Positions 43,768-52,438 of a DNA stretch of 64,000 nucleotides are shown in pieces. The stretch comes from Fulvia fulva (taxonomy: Eukaryota > Ascomycota > Dothideomycetes > Mycosphaerellales > Mycosphaerellaceae). The notes beneath the pieces were generated by a model, which saw only the letters and a list, made by a program, of their open reading frames with translations, had not been told where the DNA came from and made no database searches. The stretch is taken from NCBI RefSeq assembly GCF_020509005.1, contig NC_063021.1, positions 62,001-126,000 on the forward strand, given 5' to 3'. The first letter of the stretch is position 1. Each line of letters opens with the position of its first letter. A program made the translations under genes and the position numbers.

Positions 43768-44370
43768 ATGGCGAAGCATCAATACCAACCTCTCATACCT
43801 GAACGCAAGAGGGTATCGCAAAAATCGCAACTCAAGGACTGGTGGTTGGGTGCCGTAGCATTGCTAGGATGGTCGTTACTCCTAGCGGCCGTTTACATAC
43901 AACACAACCCATGGACCAACCCAGCAATAGTCGCATACACCTACGATGACTTTGACAACAGAAGCTACGAATGCGGCCACACCCCAGAGGAAGCCATCTC
44001 CAAAGGCTGCCACTGGGATCCTGTCAGCTTCGCATGGCTACCAGAGCGGTGCCTCGACAGAGAACTGGCCGACGAACTCGTGAACCATACTCATTGGACG
44101 ATACATGCCGACGAAAATGGCACTATTCCCAAGGCGCAGGAAGCCTTCGCCTCAAATCAGTCTGACACCTATTTGACTAATGGTAACCATGCTCTGCACT
44201 GCATCTACTCTTGGCTTCGACTCCATCGACTTCTTCTGGCCGGCAAGCATTACCATTCGGGATTGTCGCTGGATCACACGAGACATTGTTCGAGGGTGCT
44301 CCAGGAAGCTATGCATCAAGATCTGAACGAGGTTTCGACTACTGCGCTGGTAATATTGCCCGCCTGTTGA
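43768..44370 (+). CDS. UstYa-like (DUF3328-type) membrane protein with two HxxHC motifs
   Basis: Single-pass protein of 200 residues with a cytosolic N terminus (MAKHQYQPLIPERKR), a membrane helix at about 25-43 and a lumenal domain. It contains CGHTPEEAISKGCHWD, FAWLPERCLDRELADEL and the paired motifs HALHC (141-145) and HTRHC (170-174). UstYa-family proteins use such HxxHC pairs and act as oxidases in fungal peptide and other secondary-metabolite pathways; the CGxTPEEA-bearing branch is widespread in fungi and not always biosynthetic. It ends with a clean stop after TTALVILPAC and needs no intron. It faces the repeat-peptide precursor gene (44931-45576), with 560 bp between the ends. An in-frame upstream ATG at 43660 exists, but the 43768 start gives the typical short N terminus. 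The function as a peptide oxidase is inference from motif and position. Confidence 0.78.
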   Translation: MAKHQYQPLIPERKRVSQKSQLKDWWLGAVALLGWSLLLAAVYIQHNPWTNPAIVAYTYDDFDNRSYECGHTPEEAISKGCHWDPVSFAWLPERCLDRELADELVNHTHWTIHADENGTIPKAQEAFASNQSDTYLTNGNHALHCIYSWLRLHRLLLAGKHYHSGLSLDHTRHCSRVLQEAMHQDLNEVSTTALVILPAC

Positions 44371-44930
44371 GACGGACGTCCTATGGTCTGTGTCGAGCGC
44401 ATATCCTCTGAAGTGGAACAGCCGTAGCGATCTGGCACGGCCTCCGTAGTTTGCAGGTATTTCTCTAGCAACGACAATGAGTGAGAGGGAATAATGTGCA
44501 TATGGTGTCATCTCTGTTGCTCATCTCGTCATTGGCGTGTGCTCTATCAGTGCAATACTGAATTTCTGGTCGCGCGACCTTGGCCACTGGCCGTCTAATG
44601 GCGAGCGCCCTTAGATCTGCCGTAACAAATAGAAACTGAAATTGCACCAACGCTAACGTGCCATAGTGTAAGCTTGCATGAACATTCCACTTGCGCCTGA
44701 GCAGAGATCTCATGGATGTTGGCATATTGTCAAACCCACGGACCGATGTTGCGTGCCCACATAGCATGTAGAGATGAGCGGGGTCATGTTTCGATCATTG
44801 CACCGTACGCCATCTAGAAATATCGAGAGCAGTAGCGAGCGACTATCTACATACTACGGAGGAAACCCATCGCCTATCATCACCACGACTAGCAGTCACG
44901 CTTCCAGATCGTAGAGGCCTGCGGCATATC
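44371..44930. other. Convergent spacer between UstYa-like gene and repeat-peptide gene
   Basis: Both genes end towards this region, so it should carry their 3' ends. No feature was recognised. Confidence 0.5.
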
Positions 44931-45576
44931 TTACTCGTGGACATGCTTGTGCTTCTTCTTATCCTCAGCAGTCTCATCGTAGCCAGCCCAGCCGCTACCA
45001 CCGCAGCAAGTGGATTCCTCACCGCCATCTGGGCTTCGCGCCTCGATCGCAGCCTCGCGCTTCTCAGCGGCCTCCTCCTGGACTGGCTGCACAGGCTTAT
45101 GATTCTTACCCGCCTCGTGCTTGCCATCCACTTTGGCATGCTTCTTGTCCTCGGCAGTCTCATCATAACCAAACTGGAGAGACGTCAACATGGTGTCTCT
45201 TGCTATCAGCAGCTGCTTAACTTACCCACCCACCGCCACCACAGCAAGTAGACTCTTCGCCACCGTCACGAGCTTCGAGCTCGGCTTCACGTTTTGGGGC
45301 GGAATCCACCCAACGGAGAGCAAGAACATTCGGAGTGACTAGCTCGACTTCCGCCTCGGCCTCGCGCTCATTGATCTTCTTGTGTTGCTTTCCGCTCTTC
45401 TTACCGTTCTCGGCTGTCTCATCGTAACCAGCCCAGCCGCTTCCGCCGCAGCAGGTTGATTCCTCGCCACCGTCACGGGCTACGAGAGCGTTGGCGGCAT
45501 CGTACTCGTCATTGGCAGGTGCTGCCAGGCCGAAGGCTGCGCAGAGCGAAAAGATAGTAATGAATGCGGTCTTCAT
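44931..45576 (-). CDS. Secreted repeat precursor with three Cys-Cys/Trp/Tyr cores and KR-EA spacers
   Basis: Candidate peptide precursor of 197 residues. Exons 45576-45226 and 45173-44931 join in phase 0 across a 52-nt GTAAGT...CCAG intron. Residues 1-18 (MKTAFITIFSLCAAFGLA) are a signal peptide. Three cores, at about 35-56, 104-125 and 166-187, each contain DGGEESTCCGGSGWAGY (middle copy GGGW-F-GY) followed by DETAE. Spacers carry KREAELEAR (95-103), KREAAIEAR (155-163) and EREAEAE, which resemble Kex2 sites followed by Glu-Ala pairs for a Ste13-like aminopeptidase, as in alpha-factor precursors. The intron splits the second core between Trp117 and Phe118. The core does not look like known ascomycete alpha-pheromones (W-C...C-W). 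Each core has Tyr, Trp and a Cys pair, suitable for oxidative crosslinking. Alternatives are a Kex2-processed effector or a structural repeat protein. Confidence 0.85.
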
Positions 45577-45681
45577 TGTGAGATCTGCATAAAGGTCGGA
45601 TTGAAGTTTGATCAAGGTAGTTCAAATTACGATGTTGCTGGTGTCGATGTCGATCAGGCTACTCCAATGAGTGTCGAAGCA

Positions 45682-45689
45682 CTTTTATA
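45682..45689 (-). promoter_or_regulatory. TATA box upstream of the repeat-peptide gene
   Basis: TATAAAAG on the minus strand lies about 106-113 nt before the ATG at 45576, a suitable place for a fungal core promoter and consistent with a strongly or conditionally expressed secreted peptide. Confidence 0.55.
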
Positions 45690-47157
45690 CGTACGGATTG
45701 CTTTGTTCTGAGTTACTCTCCGTCTTGCCACTAATCATCGCCGTACGAGAACCGGGATCGTTCGATCTCGGTCTCGCTGGAGTCATGGTTTTGAGGCATG
45801 ACCTTGATCCATCCTGGTCTTCGGCCTCCGTCGTCTTACTCGACACCTTGCGACCATTCCATTGATCGTGGTCCTAGTGCTTCAAAGCCGCCGACAAAAT
45901 AACCAATGGGACGAAGTGGGGAAGACATGGTGAACATGTATCCCTACAGCGTCTGTGATCCCTTCGCACACTCTGTCGGTACAAGTCTGTGCGGAGGCCC
46001 TGTATAAGTTTTGAACGTTGGTTAAGAACGACAGAGTCTAACTAGTCCGGTCTGTCGCTGCATAGCTTGTATAGGCAATTCTGTGAACGCAACCCAGCTT
46101 AAAGCCTGGTACCCAGGGTAGAGACTTTTGTGTGCGAGTTTGCAAAGGGATCAGAGGAGACACAACTCTGTTCTCGCTGCCGCTGGCTTTTAGCCGGCCG
46201 ACTCGTTCAATTCCTGGTCTTGGCTAGGATTCGGGATCAATGCGGAAGCAGTCTTGTTCCTCCGCTGTTCACAAAGGCTGGCTGTAAAGCGCAGGTGGTA
46301 GCGCGAAGTGCCGCTAATTGTCGCCGGGGTTTTCGCAAAGCGTCCTTCTACTGGACCGGTCATCCCTTTACGGTCCCAAGGGTGGCTAAGTCATCGGCAG
46401 TGACCTGCCCTGGTATTCCCCAAGTCGACACTTGCAAGGCTATGTAGCCAATCGAGTGGCCGACAGGGGGGGTTGCACGGACTCGAAAACTAGGTCCGCT
46501 ATCGCTTTGAAAGGTCAAGAGCGTATTTTGGCCGCGGAAGCTACTTGAGCACGAGTTTTCAAAGGAATTGCGTACCACCACCGTCATCTGACAACGCGGT
46601 CCGAAGGCTACTCTTCGTGGTCGGGGATCGTGGACACCATCTGGTCGGCAGAGCGATGAAAGCCGATACATCGCCATCAACTCCGACGATAACTTGGCTA
46701 GTGGAGGTATTCTAAGATGATGGTCCATTCCGTTTGATGGCGAGCCCTCATTAATGGAGCAGGTCATTCGCCGTGTGTCCAGTGACGACGGCGAGTGATG
46801 AGTATGCGAGTCGTTGAGGACGAGTCAGAGCCGGAGTACCATGGGCCCTTTGACACTTGCTTGTCTGCATGTGATAGAAAGCAAGATCTACCTCCTAAAC
46901 CAGACTGCTGCTGCGCTCGGTAGTGTTGAAGTAAAGCCACTTCCGAGCTTGCGAGGGTCTAAGACCTATAGGCGTAGAATAGTCGCTAAGCTAGCTAGAT
47001 TTGCCCTCCCTCCTTAAAGTAGCTTGACTATAACGTAAATATACAAGTTTCTTAATTGGGATTAGCTTAGAATCTATTTAGCTCGAAGCTCTAGCTTTTA
47101 GATTTTAGTTAGTAGTTGTAGTTAAAAGTTAGCTTTATGGAATTAAAGCTAAATAAC
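45690..47157. other. Intergenic, unrecognised, AT-rich at its right end
   Basis: Open frames on both strands between 46130 and 46770 have no domain, signal peptide or splice support, so I do not call them. From about 47030 to 47157 the sequence becomes AT-rich with many TTAG and TAGTT words, like RIP-altered or decayed repeat DNA bordering the transposon block. Confidence 0.45.
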
Positions 47158-47340
47158 TGTTGAGAATATGCAGGTCATAGGGTCAGCATTAGGTGCTTAG
47201 GGGGATTAGTAATCAGGGCTTGCTAGTCAAGTCCTGAGTGCAGCTGTCCCTCCTGAAACACCTACACCATCAACTGGCGATACTGTACATAGATACACGC
47301 TATCCCATTGGGTCCTTCTTCATTCACATAATCTGCAATT
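47158..47340 (+). repeat. Partial LTR, plus orientation
   Basis: Starts TGTTGAGAATATGC and matches the reverse complement of the LTR at 52227-52438 over about 180 bp (TTAGGTGCTTAGG, GGGCTTGCTAGTCAAGTCCTGAG, GGCGATACTGTACATAGATAC, TCCTTCTTCATTCA). It lacks the last 40 bp and runs straight into dispersed repeat A. Its orientation is opposite to that expected for the 3' LTR of the Copia remnant beside it. Confidence 0.85.
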
Positions 47341-47522
47341 AAGCGTAGCGACCGAGCGCTCGCCACACCGGAGTACGAGCTTGCGAGTACGTAGGTGAGG
47401 CGTCAGCGAGGGAGTGAAGCTCTATACCAGCCCTCAACTAGCCTTGGCGCCCGCTCTGATTGGTCAATTTCCAAGTTTTGGGGTCACGTGACCTATCGCA
47501 CTGTGCCTATTGGCGAACTCGC
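47341..47522 (-). repeat. Dispersed repeat A, copy 2 (inverted)
   Basis: Reverse-complement match of the repeat at 21281-21464. It abuts the truncated LTR exactly at the shared TTAAGCGTAGCGACC edge, which suggests that it is itself an inserted element or that it marks a rearrangement point. Confidence 0.85.
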
Positions 47523-47553
47523 AAACATATTTTTTGACAAAGGTCAAAGCTGC

Positions 47554-50500
47554 TTAGTTGTCACCCATAAGCTTCACTGGTCCCAGCTCATCAACAGTAC
47601 TTTTGCTTGCCTTGATCCTAGGTTGGAATGAACACTCTCCAACCAGGTCTAGACACCTCATCTCTCTGAGGACTGTAGCAAGAAACTGTGACTGCTTGGC
47701 TTCTGCATTCATGGCCATGAACTCAGCCTCCATTGTTGATGTGGCAACAGACTTCTGCTTTCTACTTATCCAGGACATAGGTGATCCACAAAGGAACCAC
47801 ACATGTCCAAGGATTGAGACTTTATCTGCCTTGTCTATAGCATAATCAGAATCTGAGTATCCCTGGAGAATACCTCCTCCTCTTCTGTACATCAAGCCCA
47901 GGTCTGGGTATGATCTCAGATATCTGGAGAGTTTCTTCAAAGCTCTAAGATGTTGCTTTGAAGGGTCAGCAACATATGAGCTGATTCTTCTAAGGGGGAA
48001 AGCAAGGTCTGGCCTTGTCATTGTCATTGGCCACATCCAGGTACCATTGCAACTCTGGGACTCCTGTTTGTTGCACCTCTCATCCATAGCAGCTGAAGGT
48101 CTCAGATCCTCATAGCTGTCCATAGGTAAGAGTGTGGGTGTGGCCTTCTCTGGGGAGATGCCCATCTTGGCAAGGTTAGTTTGGATGTAGTGTCCTTGAT
48201 CAAGCTTTACAGTACCTTGGGACCTGTTTCTTGTAATCCTCATTCTAAGGATCTTCTCAGGTTCCCCAAGATCTTTGATCTTGAACACTCTTCCAAATTC
48301 AGCCTTAAACCACTGAACATCTGACAGCTTTGGAGCTGTAATGGGGATGTCATCCACATAGGTGAGGACCATGATGTCTCTTCTTCTGTGGATGAGTAGG
48401 CATAGATCCACCTAGGACTGGGTGAATCCAATCTGTTCTAGCTTGGCAACACAGAGCTTGTTCCAATCTCTAGCTGCTTGCTTCAGTCTATACAGGCTTC
48501 TAAGGACCTTGAAGACCATATTTGGTGGAATTTCAACACCTGGGGGTGGGATCATGTAGATGTCTTCAAGAAGGCTGCTTTCGGTGAAAGCATTGTTCAC
48601 ATCCACCTAGTGCATCTCAAGATCTCTCTCACATACTACAGCTATGAAGACCCTAAGGGTATCATGCCTAACAGTAGGTGCAAAGGTCTCTTCAAAGTCA
48701 ACACCATATTTCTGTGAAAACCCTCTTACAACCAGTCTTGCCTTGAACTTTTCAATGGCTCCACTGGTCATTCTTTTCACATCAAAAACCTACTTAGATG
48801 TAACCAGGTTTGCACCCCTTGGTGGTACAACTGGATCCAAGGTGTTGTTGCTTCCTAAGGCAATAAGTTCTTTCTGGATTGCCTCTTTCCACATATGTCC
48901 CCAATTGGGGTCTCCCACTGCCTCCTGATAGGACTTTGGGATTGGCACTTCCTGCTAGTAGGCTATGGCCTGCCCAACAGTAGCAAATGCATGTCCCTCC
49001 ACATCATTCAGGATTTCCTCAACCTAGCTCATAGTTAGATCAAGATGAAACATCTGAGCAATCAATGCCCTATGATGCTTGGCTTCATGGTCAGCAGAGC
49101 CATCATCTTCATCCCCCCTTGACCTCTTGTTGCCTACAAGCTGAGGTGGCTGTTGAGGTTGATCCTCCTGAACAAGTTTCTCTTCCTTTTCTTTTCTTGG
49201 AGTCCCCTCTACTCCAATCTTCTGGTACTCTCCAATGTCTTTTAGAGGTTGGGGAAGTTGCACAAACAGAGGCTTTGCCTGGAGCTGCTGTGGCTGCACT
49301 GATGAACTGGAGACCTGAGCAGGAGGTCTTCCAACAGGGTTTCTCTTTGGGGCTCTGCTTGACTGGTTTGTGAAGGTGATGCCAAGATCTATATCACCCC
49401 CCTTCTTATTCTCAAACCAGTCAACTTGCCCGTGTGTTGTGATGGCTTTCATGTCAGGCTCCCAGAAGAGCCATTGCTTTGTGGTGTTCTCTATATAGCC
49501 AACAAAGACAACTTCTTTACCCCTATTCATGGGCTTGTCACTTCTCAAGCCTTGAGGTTGGGATCTCGGGTCTACATAGACCACTGCTTTACATCCCTAG
49601 ACTCTCAAATGGTCAACTGATGGTACCTGGCCAGTGAAGGCTTCTTCTGGTGAAAGAGTAGTACCATCTATCATTGGTCCATTTGGAAGTCTGTTTCTGA
49701 CCACAGTTTGAGCAATGAGGGCCTCTAGCCAGAATTCAACTGGCATATTTGAGTCCTCAAGCATAGCTCTCACTGTATTCTCAGAGGCTTGGATTGACCT
49801 TTCCACAGGTCCATTCTGAAGTGAGTTGTAGGCATCAGTTGTGTCCATCTGAATGCCAAACTCCTTCTCCCACTGCTTTAGCAAGGAAAGAATTTCCCTT
49901 GCACCATCACTACGGATTGCAGATAGAAAACACCTTGAGCTGTTCTCTACCTGAACCTTCCATTCCTTTAGAGCTGTAGGAGCATCACTCCTAGCCTTCA
50001 AAGGGACTACCCACTTCTTCCTTAAGAAGTTGTCTACAATCTCAAGCCAGTACTTGAAGCCAAGTCTTGAGACTGCACCTTGAAAAGGCCCACAGATGTC
50101 AATAGAGATGAGGGCCAGCCTCTCTCCTTTCCTCTCTGTGGCAGGTCCTTTGAACTTCCTCATGTTTGCAAGGGAGCAGACCTTGCAGTTCTGGTGTTCA
50201 GAAGGAACAGGAATGGGATCTTTCTTGTCAGTGACTCTATGCAGGTTTCTTAGCAGTCCCTTGCTAAGGTGTGCACATCTTCTATGCTATAGCTCCCACT
50301 GGTCCTGGGACTCAGTGGCAGTCATAGCCTGTTCCAATTCACACTCAAAATGTGTACCTAACTTGGACAGATCCAAGTCATGCTCCTATAGAGAGGCATA
50401 TGCTTGAGGCATAGCTTCAAGCTGCTCTGAAACACTTTGAATAAATAGAACACCCCCTCTCAGCTTTGTCTGGACAACAGGTTTTCCAGAAAGGGATTTG

Positions 50501-51472
50501 AGGGTGAAACTGGGCGGTTGGACAGCAAACTGTTGGCTGAACTGATTCCAAGAAACAAGGCTAACTCCAAGGCCAGGAACAAACAAAACATTCTTCAAGA
50601 CAATCTGCTTCCTAGAAGGACCACCCATCACTGCACTCCCCTCATGTGTGGCATGTAGGTAGCCACCCCCAACCTTGATCCACTTCCTCTTCTGAAGAGG
50701 TTTCAGGGTCCTGAAAAGTGAATCCTGGTCAGTCATATGGGATGAAGCACAAGAGTCAAGCAACCACTCTGAGGAGGGGTACTTGCCTTTGGCTTCCACA
50801 GTTGAATGGGCAACCTCATCAACTTCATCATCCTCTGATGGTGTCTCAGGGTCTGATAAGTCTTCCTGGGTTGCATAGGCTCTTCCTTGTAAGGTCCTTT
50901 ATCACCACTAGGATGTCCCTCAGGCTTGGGGATGGGGACCTCGTTCTCGGTGGTGATGATTGTCTCTTTGCAACAGAGGTGTTTCCTCTGTTGAGCTTGT
51001 CCTTCCTGACAGCATGCTTGGCTCCAGAGAGGTGTGGGCAATCCTTGATCACATGATCACCATCACAGAGATGGCAGGTGATCTTGCCCTGGAAACCTCT
51101 TCCTGCAAACATTGCTGTTTCCTTGGATGCAACTTCCAGCCTGGATTCATGTGACTCAAGCAGTTGTAGACAATCTTCATATGACAGTCCTGGCTGGGCC
51201 AGGATAGTATTCTTGGTCTCAAGATACACCTCAGGCAGGGCTTGAAGCAGATGCTTCAGCTTCCTTGTAGGCTCTCTGTAGTGAGCCTCTGCTGGGTCAA
51301 CTTCAGCAATCCTTCTTACAAGATTGCCAAGGTGGACCCAGGCCTGTCTGATGGTCATGCCATCTATCATTCTGAAGTTGATCAATTCTTGAACAACTGT
51401 CATTGCATATGCAGCATGAACCTTGCTGTACTTTGCCCTCATCTTGAGCCAGATCTCTCCAGCTTGTCTCAT
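47554..51472 (-). pseudogene. Copia Gag-Pol remnant with in-frame TAG stops
   Basis: Recognisable blocks are the gag zinc knuckle CHLCDGDHVIKDCPH near 51060, protease WLLDSCASSHMTDQ near 50750, an integrase core with IDICGPF and SIQASENTVRAML (49600-50163), reverse transcriptase with EKFKARLVVRGFSQKYGVDF, DVNNAF and LTYVDDI (48200-48780), and RNase H with GYSDSDYA and EAEFMAM (47640-47860). Stops at, for example, 48412, 48606, 49024 and 49584 are all TAG. In each case the expected residue is Gln (CAG) or Trp (TGG), the product of C-to-T or G-to-A change at CpA. Other codons are largely unaltered, so mutation was light. No active product is expected. Confidence 0.9.
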
Positions 51473-52210
51473 CTATTTGCTTTCCTCCCAACTGGACTGT
51501 ATCTTGACTCTTCAAGTCCAGGTAAGGGATCTGATGACTCAGATGGTGTTGAGGAGCTGGGGGTGCTTGATAATAGATGGCCTCTATCTACAACCCAAAG
51601 CACATCTTGAGCTTCAAGATGGTCTTGTATCAATAAGAACCATGTCCTCTAGTTGTCCTTGGTTAGGATAGGTGCTGCTCTCCTCCTACCAAGGGTGCTG
51701 TGTCCGGTTTCCTCCATGCTTTTATATATAGGACAGGATGGCTGCCTACAGAAGAAAGGTATTCGTTCGTACGCGATCGGATCGATAGGAGGTGAACCGA
51801 ACGCGAGGTTGATACTGGAGAGAATGGCTGTCCACTAGAAAGCGAGGAAAGTCGGTCGTAAGGATCGTGTTTCTGAGACACTGTCTGTAGCTCTCTTAGG
51901 GGAGGGTGTTCTAAGACACTACGGCTCCCTCAGACGGAACAGTTAGTTGGTGAGGACAACGCGATGTCCTGAGAGCAACTCTTCCTAGTAGGCTCGCCCA
52001 CCTTTCTAAGGTATTGGCACAGGCTTCTCTTCCAACCCTCTAAGTTGGTCAAAGTCTGACAGTGCCTCACTAGGCTCTTTCACGACTAACATACACCTAC
52101 AGCGAGCTGTAGCTTCCTGTGTAATGCGGAGGCGGCCTCTAGTCTGCCCTTCCTTTTGGTATTATAGAGGAATAACTACTACGACTTCAATCTATAAGAC
52201 CTAAAGGCTA

Positions 52211-52226
52211 ACTCGGGCTCATAACC
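52211..52226 (-). other. Primer binding site matching the anticodon arm of initiator tRNA-Met
   Basis: Immediately inside the LTR the minus strand reads GGTTATGAGCCCGAGT. This complements the anticodon-loop region (CTCATAACC) of initiator tRNA-Met, the half-tRNA primer used by Copia-type elements. It fixes the LTR boundary and confirms the minus orientation. Confidence 0.75.
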
Positions 52227-52438
52227 TGTTAAACAGGTACGGATTGCGCAGCCGTAGAAGATAGGAATTACAGATTATATGAATGAAGAAGGACCTAATG
52301 GGATAGCGTGTATCTATGTACAGTATCGCCAGTTAATAGTATAGGTGTTTCAGGAGGGACAGCTGTACTCAGGACTTGACTAGCAAGCCCTAATTACTAA
52401 TCTCCCTAAGCACCTAATGTTGACGCATATTCTCAACA
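52227..52438 (-). repeat. Copia LTR (5' LTR of the minus-strand element)
   Basis: A 212-bp LTR. Read on the minus strand it starts TGTTGAGAATATGC and ends CTGTTTAACA, with TGTT/AACA inverted ends. It carries a GGCGATACTGTACATAGATACACGC-like block (split into pieces of 20 bases or fewer elsewhere in this report) also seen in the solo LTR at 56921-57123 and the partial LTR at 47158-47340. Confidence 0.9.

Larger units (their letters stand above)
47523..52438 (-). mobile_element. Ty1/Copia retrotransposon remnant
   Basis: Minus-strand Copia element. From right to left it has the 5' LTR (52227-52438), primer site, gag, protease, integrase, reverse transcriptase and RNase H, then it is truncated near 47523 without a matching 3' LTR in the same orientation. 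Domain order PR-IN-RT-RH defines Copia. The frame is interrupted by several TAG codons at conserved Gln or Trp positions plus a frame change in gag, so it cannot encode a full polyprotein. Confidence 0.93.

Noticed and set aside
44931..45576. Reading the repeat gene as a conventional alpha-pheromone precursor
   Set aside because: Spacers look pheromone-like, but cores are too long and lack the W-C...C-W pattern of ascomycete alpha-pheromones; kept only as an analogy.
46130..46767. Two overlapping frames of 105 and 135 codons
   Set aside because: No signal peptide, motif, splice sites or compositional support; the region borders repeat DNA.
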